From: Panulirus ornatus
Lineage: Eukaryota; Arthropoda; Malacostraca; Decapoda; Palinuridae
DNA: 64,000 nt
Direction: 5' to 3'
NCBI RefSeq assembly: GCF_036320965.1
Contig: NC_092265.1
Span: 1,089,001-1,153,000, forward strand
The stretch's first letter is position 1; the number at the start of each line of letters is the position of its first letter. This document shows, in pieces, positions 1 through 10,385 of this stretch. The notes under the pieces were generated by a model. That model had not been told where the DNA came from, did no database searches, and saw nothing but the letters and a program-made list of their open reading frames with translations. Made by a program: the position numbers and the translations under genes.

Positions 1-480
1 ATATGAAATGCCAAAAAGTAAGAGAATTTAGGGATGCACTGTGGAAGAGGTTCAAAAATTATTATAGCTAGTGAATATCAAAAAGATATAGGAATATTAG
101 AAAGATGGAGCGAGAAATGAGTACTGCAAGGTAAGCAGGGAGAAGCAGAGGTGTTTAAAAGGACATTGTGGACAAGGCAAATGATAATGCAAGGTTTTTC
201 CATATATTCATGAGAAGCAAACTATCAGATAAAGAACAATAAATCAGGTTAAGGGACTCAATGGGAAAGATTCTTGAAGAAGACTAGGAAATAAGTGAAG
301 AAATATATGAGAAAACTGAAGCTGTTTTAACATTGGAGGCTGATACTACAGCAGTGCTGGTAGTTAAAATAAATTGACCCACATAAGGCACATGGACAAG
401 ATGAAGTTTGTCTATATTTGTTGAAGGAATGCACTGAAGTAGAATCATCTAGCCAAGAGATACTAAGCCAGGCTTAGAAA
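1..480 (+). mobile_element. CR1/L2-like LINE, decayed linker-to-RT fragment
   Basis: Conceptual translation in shifting frames gives pieces of a non-LTR polyprotein between endonuclease and reverse transcriptase. Near 155-260 there is a 'KDIVDKANDNARFFHIFMRSKL'-type stretch (given here only as its key words IVDKAND and FMRSKL), and near 385-440 a GQDEV..LLKEC stretch that resembles the 'GPDGV..LKEC' start of the RT domain in this clade. Stops and frameshifts occur every few dozen codons, so this is an old, dead copy. It ends near 480, where sequence resembling an ORF1 end begins, so it is probably a separate insertion from the copy that follows. Clade assignment is by resemblance only. Confidence 0.5.
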
Positions 481-489
481 CAAAATCAA

Positions 490-1770
490 GTAGGATTCAG
501 TACAGTGTTCATCAAGAATGACAGACCAAGGGAAGAGAGGGAAAAGTACAAAGAATACTGTCAAAATGCAAAAAAAAATAAAAATAATAGAAAAATGGAA
601 GACAACAAATGCAACAAGAAGACAGACCACTGCTATCAGTGCTGCAGAGAGGTCAGGAATATTAGGCAAGGGTAATGTTTGCCTAAAATTATTGTATACA
701 AATCCCGATGGATTAGTAGTACATATAAAGAGCTGTATAAGGAATAATGCTCCTGATAACGTTGGACTTGTGGAAACAAAGTGTAGTTACGACATAAAAT
801 CTCACCTTTTCCATCCATAGAGGTATATGATAGTAAAAAGTGAAAGAAAAGACAAAGAAGGAGAAGGATAGCTATCCTATTAAGAAATACCTTAAGTTTC
901 AGGAAACAGTAGTAGATGGCCTATTCATACAGTTCGTAATGGGAAGGGTAACTGTGGGAAAGAAGTGGACAGTAGTGTTGGTGACATACTTGTAATTCAC
1001 CAAAGAATTGTCATAATCTAGAATAAATACATAATGACAGCAACAAAGGAAGAATCAGTATGGTACATGAAGCTGTAAAACATGCACTTATTAGAGAATT
1101 GGGGATTTCAGTTATAAGGAGATGGACTTGCAGGACTTGGATTCTCCAGGTAACTGGGAATCATGGAGAGACAAATTTGTAGAGTGTGTATGGGAAAAGA
1201 TTCACCCTCATTACTCAATCTTATCTTCACATATAATATATATTGTACATCGCTTGGAAAAGTGATCATGTAATGCTTAAATTTGATTATATCGTAAACA
1301 AGAAAGTAAAAAGAGCAGAGATGGGACAGGACTTTATGAGGAAATACAAATATGAAAACTACACAGAACTTAACAGAATCTATGGTAACATAGATTGGAA
1401 AATTGAATGTAGTAGCCAGGAATCAGAGTATTGTGATAAAGTTTACAATAAAGGAGTAGGAACTTGTGTACCTCATGCCTCAGTTACAAAGGGATGGTTT
1501 AATCAGAGGTGTCAAAAATCAAGGGATCTTCATTATGAGCAATGGTGTTAGGCAACACTCCAGCCAGCCAGCTTATGCAAGGTATAATAGAGCACAAAAC
1601 AAGTATAGCAGGATAAGAAAGGAGGAACAGAAATTTTGAAAAGAATATTGTGGACAAGGATAGTGAAAATCCAAAACTTTTCCATAAAGCTGCCAGAAGT
1701 ACATAGAGGCCTCATGTAATAAATGAGATGCATTCTTGGGTAATGTATGTTAAGTGAAAAATCCATTAAA
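490..1770 (+). mobile_element. CR1/L2-like LINE, ORF1 end plus endonuclease half
   Basis: At 490-600 the translation FIKNDRPREEREKYKE resembles the basic C-terminal end of LINE ORF1 proteins. At 690-860 the reading LLYTNPDGLV then GLVETK is the N-terminal part of an APE-type endonuclease, where the Glu of VETK is the expected catalytic acid. At 1255-1550 SDHVMLKFDYI carries the endonuclease SDH signature and is followed by the linker ending GWFNQRCQKSRD. Further linker words (ARYNRAQNKYSRIRKEEQKF) run to about 1640. Frames are broken between these blocks. The order of blocks is the normal order of a two-ORF LINE, so this is probably the left half of one near-complete element. Confidence 0.6.
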
Positions 1771-2465
1771 GGGATCCATTACAGCATGGTGCCTATAGAG
1801 ATCCATTCCTGATATCAATTCTTATACTAGTAAGTGCTGAACAGTGGCTTACCCTGGTAACAGTAAAGGCTCTGAAGATGTTACTTTGGTGTTTTATATA
1901 AGAAATGAAGACACTTAATATGAATACCTAATGAAACTAAATGTAATCAACATTCACACGTCTGTCAGAGCTTGCAGGGTTGGTGATCTCCTTCACCTTC
2001 CAGTGGCTTATTCCTTGTGTGGGAAAAATTTCTTGCAATTTATGATGTGGTGGACTGACTGCTTCTTTTTATCCTCTCAGAGTTATCAAGTATTATTTTA
2101 GTGGTAGAGGATGCTAATCAAATTGACTAACCTACATGTGACTAACTATTGCCTGCCTCACGTGCATCTCTAATTTCATATTAATCACTTTCCTGGGCAT
2201 CTTAAATGCTTTACCTATATTTGCACTTGTAGGATATTTTCCAGACATGATAAGTTTAAATGTTCTCTAAACATACATAGAAGATAGTTAAAAAGAGAGC
2301 AACCAAGACCATACTTATTTGGTTCAAACAGTGTATGCAGAAATGGGAGCTGATATTTCTTCTACATTTGATGGATTATTTTTATTTTTTGTTTTTTAAT
2401 GACCACTATATAAACTCTATTTACAAAATGAACACTTTTTCACATCCGTTAAACGAAACTGTGTT
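1771..2465. other. Unassigned interval within the LINE
   Basis: About 700 bp between the linker and RT halves of the first LINE show no LINE words, long open frame or tandem repeat. It may be a later insertion whose ends have decayed, or spacer between two independent LINE fragments. No target-site duplication is visible at its borders. Confidence 0.3.
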
Positions 2466-4165
2466 ATACAAGGCCCTGTTTAAAGAGGTTTCTCTATACA
2501 CTGTCAGTTAAAGAGCAGGTACTCAGGTTAAGGGATATTGAGGGAAAAATAGTTGGGGTTGATGTGAGGAACTGAATTAAAGTTCAAAAAATTTTTCACC
2601 ATAGAAGACAATATAGCCCCAACACAAATGATATGGAATGGGGATGAGGCCTCAGAAAACATTAGGATATCTAGAAGAAACATGAATGGAATACTAAAAG
2701 GTTTGACCTAAACAAGGCTTATGGTTCAAATGAAATTTAACCATATGTGAATAAGATATGTAACTGGAGAAAAGCAAAGTGCCTTGGGAGTGAAAAAGGG
2801 TAAATGTCATACTCATCTATGAAAATAAAGACCAGTAAGAGGTGCTGGACTATGGACTATTCTCCTTGATGAGTGTAGTATGTAAGGTACTGAAAAAGTT
2901 AAATCTGAAAGTAAATGGATAACTTTATTCAGACAAAAAATTACCCAAGTGAGGGCAACATAGTTTTAGGAGGTCATGTGTAACAAACCTCTTAGATTTT
3001 TATAAGAGAATGAGCATTGTCTTAAATGAAATGGAAGGCAGGGTAGGATATTTGTATCTTGACAGTCAGAAAGCATTTGACATTCTACCACATGGGAAGC
3101 TTATTAAGAAGCTGGATTACCAGGCAGGAATAAGGGGGAGACTCATTAGATGGCTTAAAGATTGCCTAAGTGGAAGGGAACAAAGGACACATGTCAAAGG
3201 GGCCTTCTCCAAATGGGTGGAGGTCAACAGTACAGTGCCCAAGAGTTTTGTTTTTGGACTTACTTTTCTTCACCTATGTGAATAAATTGCCTGAAGGTAT
3301 GGACTCAACTTAAATACGTTTGTAGATGATGCAAAGATCATAAAAAGGAAAGCTAAGAGCAAGGAGGATTGCATCAGCTTACAAAGGGATTTAAACAGTT
3401 TAGACATCAAAGTTGGTCTGATACATAGTTGTTGAAATTCAACAAGCAAAAGGAAAGTAAAGAGGATGAGACAAAGTGAAAGATGATCCATATGAAATTA
3501 TCATATAACAGGAAATGAGTGGCAGGATTTTCTGTGAGAGGACTTGGGGTTGACATCATCCCTAACCTGTCACTACAGTCCCACATTAGGAGAACGGTAA
3601 AGATAAACTGTCTTCTGGCAGATATCAGAAAAGCTATCAAGTACCTGGATAAGGAAATATCTACAAGCTGTTCATATCCTATATAATTCTCAAATTTAAA
3701 CATATGTCTCAAAATTAAGAGAACTAAATTTCAGGGAAGGCTAATGACCTGACATAACACTTAAAGTATTAAAACAGACTGAGGACATGGACATTAAACA
3801 GATCTTCAAGAGATGTAGGAATAGTGGATGCAGCCACAGAAAATAACATGAAATTAAGCATGAAATTTGTTAAAAAATGTAAAGAAATACTTTTATAGTA
3901 TAAGAGAGGCATATGAATAGAACAGAATGACTGAACACATTGTTAATGCAGAGAGCATACATGAATTTAAGAAGCTGATAGAAGAGAAACTTCATTAGAT
4001 GGGACTTTATGAGCATAAAATTCACTCCCTCTATAGTACAAGTAAGTTATTACAAAGCAAACAGAATATATAAATTCAAGGTGAGTTATAGAACAAAATG
4101 TTCAAGGGATGGCACCCCACAAGTGTAAAATTCCCTCCCTGTACAGTACAAATAAGTAATTACAC
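2466..4165 (+). mobile_element. CR1/L2-like LINE, RT half with 3' tail
   Basis: Translation gives the linker RSKLSVKEQVLRLRD near 2500. At 3010-3285 an open stretch carries RT motif A as YLDSQKAFDILPHGKL, followed by RWLKDCLSGREQRTHVKG and a decayed motif B, STVPKSFVFG (family form SGVPQGSVLG). The catalytic FADD box is present as FVDDAK near 3312-3332, one substitution away from consensus. The C-terminal region AIKYLDKEI is at 3620-3660. The element ends with the family tail seen many times in this window, 'GTGTAAAATTCCCTCCC' then a TACAGTACAAATA-type run and (CA)n at 4160-4180. Frameshifts make it a pseudogene. Confidence 0.7.
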
Positions 4166-4184
4166 ACACACACACATACATACA

Positions 4185-4980
4185 GATGAAAGAAAGGCCC
4201 AACCAACCCACATACACATGTATATACATAAATGCCCACACACACACATATACATACCTATACATTTCAATGTATACATACATATGACATACACAGACAT
4301 ATACATATATACACATGTACATATTCATACTTGCTGCCTTCATCCATTCCTGTCACAACCCCGCCACACAAGAAAAACAGCACCCCCCCTCCCCCTCTCA
4401 TGTGCGCAAGGGAGCGCTAGGAAAAGACAACAAAGGCCTCATTCATTCACACTCAATATCTAGCTGTCATGTGTAATGCACCAGAACCACAGCTCCCTTT
4501 CCATTTCCAGGCCCCAAAACCACCAGTTGCAGAAAAATGTGGATGCCTTTGGAGTGTAAAGTTCACTTCCTGTATTATTCCTGAAGCTACATTGTTTTTC
4601 CCCAGTCTGATCATCTGTGCATGCCACCACCCATTCAATCACCACCTTTTCATACAACTTACAAAGTACACTCAACAAGCTTATACCTTTGCAATTTAAA
4701 TGGTCACCTTTAACCACATTGCCTTTATACAATGGCACTATACTGGCATTCTACCAGTCCTAAGACACTCACCATGAGTCATACACATATTGGAAATCCT
4801 GACTAAACATTCAGTAACACAGTTACCCATTTCTGAAGAAATTCAACTGCAGTATTATCCACTCCTGCCTTGCCACATTTCATCTTATGCAAGGCTTCCA
4901 CCACCTCTTTTCATTTCACCAAACCACATGACATAACTCTCTCACTCTGCATATTTCCTTGATCTATACTTGCATCATGT
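4185..4980 (-). mobile_element. RTE-like LINE fragment R1 (old, rearranged)
   Basis: Two pieces of the RTE-like family lie on the minus strand. 4185-4515 is the long form of the 3' UTR (CA-rich tract, GAAATGTAT block and the AGCTGTCATGTGTAATGCA block), missing the terminal hairpin. 4575-4980 is part of the RT domain, readable as PLYKGNVVKGD..CKGISLLSVLCKLYEKV, which matches PLYKGKGDKSECSNYRGISLLSIPGKLYG in the younger copies. The intervening 60 bp resembles a CR1-like tail. The piece is heavily diverged and 5'-truncated at the (TA)n that starts at 4985. Confidence 0.75.
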
Positions 4981-4981
4981 A

Positions 4982-4984
<3 letters not shown>

Positions 4985-5055
<71 letters not shown>
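4985..5055. repeat. (TA)n microsatellite
   Basis: Pure TA dinucleotide tract of about 70 bp between fragments R1 and R2. It corresponds to the 3' tail of R2 on the minus strand. Confidence 0.98.
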
Positions 5056-5057
<2 letters not shown>

Positions 5058-5947
5058 CTTTGTCGCTGTCTCACGCGTTTGCGAGGTAGCGCAAGGAAAC
5101 AGACGAAAGAAATGGCCCAACTCACCCCCATACACATGTATATACATACACGTCCACTCACGCAAATATACATACCTATACATCTCAACGTATACATATA
5201 TATACACACACAGACATATACATATATACATAATTCATACTGTCTGCCTTTATTCATTCCTGTCGCCACGCCGCCACACATGAAATGACAACCCCTGCAC
5301 GTGCGCGAGATAGCGCTAGGGAAAGACAACAAAGGCCACATTTGTTCACACTCACTCTCTAGCTGTCATGTATAATGCACTGAAACCACAGCTCCCTTTC
5401 TACATCCAGGCCCCACAAAACTTTCCATGGTTTACCCAAGACGCTTCACATGCCCTGGTTCAATCCACTGACAGCACGTGGACCCCGGTATACAACATTG
5501 TTCCAATTCACTCTTTTCCTTGCGCACCTTTCACCCTCCTCTATGTTCAGGCCCCGATTGCTCAAAATCTTTTTCACTCCATCTTCCACCCACTTCTCCT
5601 TGTTCCCTCCACCTCTGACACATATATCTTCTTTGTCAATCTTTCCTCACTCATTCTCTCCATGTGACCAAACCATTTCAATACACCCTCTTCTGCTATC
5701 TTAACCACACTTTTTATTACCACACATCTCTTTTACCCTTTCATTACTTACTCGATCAAACCACCTCACACCACATGTTGTCCTCAAACATCTCATTTCC
5801 AGCACATCCACCCTCCTCCACACAACTCTGTCTATAGCCCATGCCTCGCAACCATATAATATTGTTAGAACCACTATTCCTTCAAACATACCCATTTTTG
5901 CTTTCCAAGATAACTTTCTTGACTTCCACACATTTTTCAACACTCCC
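5056..5947 (-). mobile_element. RTE-like LINE fragment R2, C-terminus plus long 3' UTR
   Basis: Read on the minus strand, the C-terminal part of the RTE polyprotein ([23 protein letters not shown], then [22 protein letters not shown]) is followed by the long 3' UTR and ends at the hairpin motif CCTCGCAAACGCGTGAG and AAAG directly beside (TA)n at 5055. The 5' truncation point at 5947 also abuts a (TA)n tract. The last ORF stretch ends at a stop in an otherwise conserved Lys-rich box (CGNKK), so the copy is dead. Confidence 0.85.
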
Positions 5948-5954
5948 ATATATA

Positions 5955-6010
<56 letters not shown>

Positions 6011-6011
6011 G

Positions 6012-6105
<94 letters not shown>
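5948..6105. repeat. (TA)n microsatellite, slightly interrupted
   Basis: About 158 bp of TA dinucleotides with small interruptions near 5960 and 6010. It separates the 5' end of R2 from the left arm of a palindromic element. Confidence 0.98.
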
Positions 6106-6107
<2 letters not shown>

Positions 6108-6137
6108 CAATCACCACTGGAAAGAGAAAATAAGAAA

Positions 6138-6172
6138 CTGTGAGTACTTTCATTTATTTCATTCTCAGACAG
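6138..6172 (-). ncRNA. Degenerate hammerhead-ribozyme-like motif, family B left arm
   Basis: On the minus strand the order is CTGT (helix I), CTGAGAA (core; the hammerhead consensus is CUGANGA, so the essential G8 is changed to A), a short AT-rich loop region, GAAA, the self-complementary AGTACT (helix III), then C followed by ACAG (helix I partner). Helix I pairs over all four positions. The core change predicts an inactive copy. Confidence 0.4.
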
Positions 6173-6681
6173 AGTGGAGGAGATACAAGTGCTGAAGTCC
6201 TTAAAAGCACAGAGGTAGCAGTGAGGTGGGGCTTCATTAATCCCTGTGGAGAGCAGGTGGACACTCTAATTATGTGACCTGACGTCTGACCTTCCTTTCT
6301 TTACATTGTGTGTGGACAGGGTTATTCTGATGGATACTTCTAAATAATCATTTCATTTAACAGATTGTCACATATAAAATGGCCAAAGGACATATTTACA
6401 TTATGATCAAATGTGCCTGAGATCAAACATGTTTCAGTTACACATTTGATCATAACGTAAATATGTCCTTTGGCCTTTTTAAATGTGACAAACTGTTAAC
6501 TGAAATGATTATTAAGAAGTATCCACTAAAATAACCCTGTCCACACACCATGTAAGGATAGGAAGATCAGATGTCAGGTCACATAATTAGTGCCCACCTG
6601 CATTCCACAGGGATTAATGAAGCCCCACCTCACTGCTTCCTCTGTGCTTTTAAGGACTTCAACACTTGTATCTCTCTCACT

Positions 6682-6716
6682 CCGTCCGAGGATGTGATAA
6701 ATAAAACTACTCACTG
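6682..6716 (+). ncRNA. Degenerate hammerhead-ribozyme-like motif, family B right arm
   Basis: At the mirrored position of the same palindrome the core reads CCGAGGA (6686-6692), which keeps G8 and A9 but changes U4 to C. The GAAA box is AAAA (6703-6706) and helix I is imperfect. Taken with the left arm, each copy repairs the other's change, so the shared ancestor probably read CUGAGGA followed by GAAA, a standard hammerhead core. Confidence 0.4.
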
Positions 6717-6785
6717 TTTCTCATTTTCTCTTTCCAGTGGTGATTGTGCATATACCTCTTCACAGTGAAGGGAAGATTCTGCATA

Positions 6786-6787
<2 letters not shown>

Positions 6788-6863
<76 letters not shown>
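6788..6863. repeat. (TA)n microsatellite
   Basis: About 75 bp of TA repeats between the two palindromic elements. Confidence 0.98.
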
Positions 6864-6864
<1 letters not shown>

Positions 6865-6899
6865 CTAGGAGTCCACAGGGAAAATGAAACAAGATAAGT

Positions 6900-6940
6900 T
6901 CCCAAGTGCACTTTCGTGTAATAATCATATCATCAGGGGA
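6900..6940 (-). ncRNA. Hammerhead-ribozyme-like motif, family A left arm
   Basis: On the minus strand: TCCC, CTGATGA (6930-6936), a 14-nt helix II segment, GAAA, GTGCACTT, then GGGA. Helix I pairs UCCC with GGGA. The predicted cleavage site is between positions 6904 and 6903, after CUU. Helix II in this copy is weakened, because the GUG strand reads AUG. Confidence 0.6.
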
Positions 6941-7084
6941 GATACAAGAAAGAAATATAGGTCAGCTGATATACAATGAAGAGACATAGCTAGGAAGCCA
7001 TTTAGTAAACACATGTTTACCAAATGGCGTCCTAACTACGTCTCTTTGTTGTATATCAGCTGACTTATATTTCTCTCTTGTATC

Positions 7085-7125
7085 TCCCCTGATGATGTGG
7101 TCATTACACGAAAGTGCACTTGGGA
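7085..7125 (+). ncRNA. Hammerhead-ribozyme-like motif, family A right arm
   Basis: TCCC (7085-7088) pairs with GGGA (7122-7125) as helix I. The core CTGATGA is at 7089-7095 and the GAAA box at 7110-7113. Between them GTG and CAC form a 3-bp helix II, with one unpaired U next to the core. AGT/ACT at 7113-7120 forms a very short helix III. Predicted cleavage is after U7121 in a CUU triplet. All invariant core bases of a type I hammerhead are present. Minimal helix III is known for hammerheads in Penelope-like elements. The unpaired U beside the core may reduce activity. Confidence 0.65.
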
Positions 7126-7205
7126 ACTTATGTTTCATTTTCTACATGGACTCGAAGAAATATGCCTGATCATGTGCAAAAATTGTGATCCTTTCCAATA
7201 TATAT

Positions 7206-9941
7206 TTATATATGTTAAGTTGTTCAGTACATAAATATACTCTGTTAATATATTTTAATGACAATGATGCTCTTAGTAGTTATGTACTTCTTACTTAAAT
7301 ATTCCAATTTAATCCATACTATAAACAGTCTATAGCAGAACAACTGATTAATTACTGTTGTTTCTTTGCATGATCATTTGCTCATTATAGATAATGCATG
7401 TACTTTAGTCACTGCAGTTTTTTCATTTTGTGACTATGACAGAAAGCTACATTATAGACTCTGACACAGGTGTAAGGTTATAAATAATTTTATTACTCTG
7501 TCTAGTATAAAATGTAGTGCTTCAAGTTTGGGTTTTAATTTTATTTCATGACACAGCTTATTTATGATATTTACAATTTGCTGAAGAAAAGAAAAGTTTG
7601 AAAAACTTTAAAAACTGCTGAGTTAAAGTTTTTAACAACATAGTTTAGCATCAATATCATTCCATGTACTCTTATTTTTATATCTTAACTCAAGTGCAGT
7701 AAACCCTAAGCATAACAGAATGAATTGGGCAACATTTTTTAATAATCTGAAATTACATAACACTGTAGACAATTAAAGTCTGGTTTGCTAATTGGAGACA
7801 CTTTTTTTCTTCAAATAGTTTTCATGATCATTCTGCTTTTGGGAATGCAGTTATTATATTACTAGACACCAATGCAAAATATACTAATGATAATTAAAAC
7901 AGAACTAGAAACAGTACTTTTATATAGTAGCTAAGGTATTGAAATAACCATGGTGAAAGTTATTCATTAACGGTTACTATTATTGTTTATCATTGTGATG
8001 ACATTCAATCTTACACTGTTTACATTACAAATGCTTACATATATGTTGAATTGTATTTTAAAATCATAACAATATCTTACATCTAATATTTTTCATTATT
8101 TACCTCCTCTTAAGTGATAACATTTGATTCTGATGTTAAAGGCTCTACCTAATACTCTGCCATTCTGGAATGAATACAGGCAATGGCCTACACTTTCCTC
8201 AAAATTTCCAGCATGGTTCTCAAACTCATGTGAATATTTTTTAAGGAGCCTTGAGTGGGTTTCTTTAATTGGTTACACATTATTCAGATGCTATTTCCAG
8301 TCACTGCTGCCAAGAAAGCAGAAAATTATCAGCCCATTTATGGTTGATGAGTCTATTAAACAATAAGAGACTCATGCAAAGCAGGTCAGAAGTATATGGA
8401 CTGCCTGGTTATACACAAAGCAGTTTCTTGTTTTTATGTAGTTTTTTTTCTTGTGCATAAAAATCTTCCAAATTGAATTCTATTATACTGAGGGTTTACT
8501 GTATAGTGCTTTTATTCTTTCTGATAATGTTTGTTAGTATTTAATATTCGATGCTATTTTTTCAGTAATTTTCATTGTTCAGTGGAATGTTTCATACCAT
8601 GTGTGATAATTTGATTTTGCCATGAATTACTGAGATACTGTATTGATAATGATGAGGTCGATATGAAAATGATAGCCACTAATTTTTGTACCGTACTGTA
8701 TAGAATTGATGCCATTTAGGAGCAAAAGAGTGTGCAAATGTAAAGAATAGATACTGCTATATGTTGGTCAAATTTTTTGTGCTATAAAATGTTCCTTTTA
8801 ATTAAAAATCGTGGAAATGTCATACATAGATTTTCATTACTGTGGCTACTGTTCTTGCCCTTTGATAGTTTACTTTTTTATATGTGGTGTGACAAGTAAA
8901 TCTTCCCTCCGATCTATATGCTCCAAATATGATATGTGATTGGTACAAAAAAGGGTTGTTGTATACAGCTAAATATTTGTTTGGAGTAGAGAAGTACCAA
9001 AATGGATTAGGACAGGATATTGGAGGAATATGTGACAGCTACTAAATGAATAACAGTTGAGATTATTTTGTATTAGAAAAACATAAAAGAAAATTTGGGA
9101 CAGTTCATAGCTTTAGGTGGAGATCACCATGTAAAAACATTCAGGAGAATGAAAGAGTTTGGTAGTGAATGAAGATTTAAAATAAGATAATGTATAGCTG
9201 GCACACACAAAAGAGTATCAAATTGGAAGGTACAGTATAAGGAAGATGGCCCAGGTCTCTGCTGGGCCTGCTGACCCCTACAGAGTTACCACTTGGCCTA
9301 CCACCCTCAGGTCGTTCCATCATCACCAAAAAAGGAGATGGGTCGCAGGTGAAGGAGAGTACAGATTCCAGTACGACCATAGAAGAGGAAGATGTTAAGG
9401 GTAAGCTGTGTATTTAATGAAATATTCTCACATATTAGAGATACTGAAATAATATGAAAAGCTTTGCCATGCAATTTAAAAATCACTCTACTTATATTTT
9501 AGTTGCTTTTTGCATAAACCAAAATGAATCTTGATAAAATACTAACTGATTTGAATTTTTTAACTAAAACTTCAGTAATCTCTTCCATTCTATCACTGAA
9601 AATATAATCGAGACAAAGTACAGTATTAAGTGATATTGAGAGCTTATCCACTGTAGTAGTATCAGTTTATCCAGTTTCCTGACTACATTCAAATAAAGCT
9701 TTTCATAATATTTCATTGACTTACAACTTTATCAGTCAGCTCAATATATTGCAGGAAAAAAAATCTAATTCAGTCGTGTCCTCTATCAAATAATAATTAT
9801 TGTAAATCACTTTACATACACTGAAGAATTTCAGTGTCTGAATTATTCAAGGGGCTATTTTCATTGCCTTAAGCAGTTATGCACAGAGCTCTGTCTTTCA
9901 TTCAGCAGAACTTTTTACTTATACTTTAAGCAGGATGTAAT

Positions 9942-9945
<4 letters not shown>
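7206..9945. other. AT-rich single-copy region
   Basis: About 2.7 kb of AT-rich sequence without recognisable transposon words, tandem repeats or long open frames. The only local rise in GC is near 9235-9400, where a candidate exon is listed. Consistent with intron or intergenic DNA. Confidence 0.6.
9311..9400 (+). CDS. Candidate internal exon, unidentified protein
   Basis: A pyrimidine-rich stretch ending CTCAG precedes 9311, and GTAAGC follows 9400, so both splice sites look plausible. The 90-bp interval is open in one frame and reads approximately RSIITKKGDGSQVKEST followed by DSSTTIEEEDVKG. It starts and ends in phase 1 and is clearly richer in G+C than its surroundings. A second candidate at 34834-34890 has the same phases and a similar C-terminal end (STTVIARDVEG). 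The protein family is not recognised. With no transcript evidence, it could still be a chance open stretch. Confidence 0.3.

Positions 9946-10018
<73 letters not shown>
9946..10018. repeat. (TA)n microsatellite
   Basis: TA tract of about 73 bp, not directly attached to a recognisable LINE end. Confidence 0.98.
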
Positions 10019-10019
<1 letters not shown>

Positions 10020-10086
10020 TATTTTTCCTGCAACATATCAATATGATATTGAATATATATACCACAACTTGATTTATTCATTATCT

Positions 10087-10091
<5 letters not shown>

Positions 10092-10145
<54 letters not shown>

Positions 10146-10156
10146 ATTATTATTAT
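10092..10156. repeat. (TA)n followed by (TTA)n
   Basis: About 50 bp of TA, then five TTA units, directly beside the 3' end of fragment R3. On the minus strand this is the R3 tail, reading AAAGTATAATAATAATAA then TA repeats. Confidence 0.95.
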
Positions 10157-10338
10157 ACTTTGTCGCTGTCTCCTGCGTTAGCGAGGTAGCACAAAGAAAC
10201 AGACGAAAGAATGGCCTAACCCACCCACATACATGTCCACACACACACATATACATACCTGTACATTTCAACATATATATACATACACAAACATATACTC
10301 ATATACACATGTACATAATTCATACTTGCTACCTTTAT

Positions 10339-10344
<6 letters not shown>
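10157..10344 (-). mobile_element. RTE-like LINE fragment R3, 3' UTR end only
   Basis: The terminal part of the long 3' UTR on the minus strand, with the hairpin motif (CCTCGCTAACGCAGGAG), the GGGTGGGTTAGGCC tract and the GTATGTATATGTGTGTG region. It is 5'-truncated at the next (TA)n. No coding part is left. Confidence 0.85.

Positions 10345-10382
<38 letters not shown>
10345..10382. repeat. (TA)n microsatellite
   Basis: Short TA tract between the truncated 5' end of R3 and the 3' tail of R4. Confidence 0.98.

Positions 10383-10385
<3 letters not shown>

Larger units (their letters stand above)
6106..6757. mobile_element. Palindromic foldback element, family B, with hammerhead-like arms
   Basis: The left half, 6106 to about 6417, is an imperfect reverse complement of the right half, about 6441-6757. 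Matching blocks include CACCACTGGAAAGAGAAAA against TTTTCTCTTTCCAGTGGTG, and ATTATGATCAAATGTG against CACATTTGATCATAA. The spacer is about 25 bp. Both outer ends run into A/T tracts: the left end abuts (TA)n at 6105, and the right end lies about 30 bp from (TA)n at 6788. No protein is encoded. Each arm carries a degenerate hammerhead-like module near its outer end (separate entries). A terminal inverted pair made of element-end repeats is an arrangement known from Penelope-like elements, but no RT or GIY-YIG sequence is present here, so the parent is inferred. Confidence 0.75.
6864..7205. mobile_element. Palindromic foldback element, family A, with hammerhead-like arms
   Basis: The left arm, 6864-7012, and right arm, about 7014-7165, are reverse complements around a centre near 7013 (GTAAACACATGTTTAC). 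The right arm continues about 40 bp further, through TTGTGATCCTTTCCAATATATAT, to a short TA run; the left arm is cut before this part by (TA)n at 6863. Half of the same family recurs at 52110-52304. No coding potential is seen. Each arm carries a 41-nt hammerhead-like module. The structure fits an inverted dimer of element-end repeats. Confidence 0.8.

Noticed and set aside
4086..4463. Open frames coding for His-Thr, Val-Cys or Tyr-Val repeats (also at 23.0, 26.2, 35.1 and 41.3 kb)
   Set aside because: Translations of CA-rich microsatellites and of the CA/TA-rich RTE 3' UTR.
4959..6153. Open frames coding for Ile-Tyr repeats
   Set aside because: Translations of (TA)n tracts joined to LINE scraps.
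6571..6768. 65-codon frame in the right arm of palindrome B
   Set aside because: The mirrored arm does not keep the frame; it is part of a non-coding foldback element.
9177..9380. 67-codon minus-strand frame
   Set aside because: No family resemblance; it overlaps the candidate plus-strand exon, which has better splice sites and composition.
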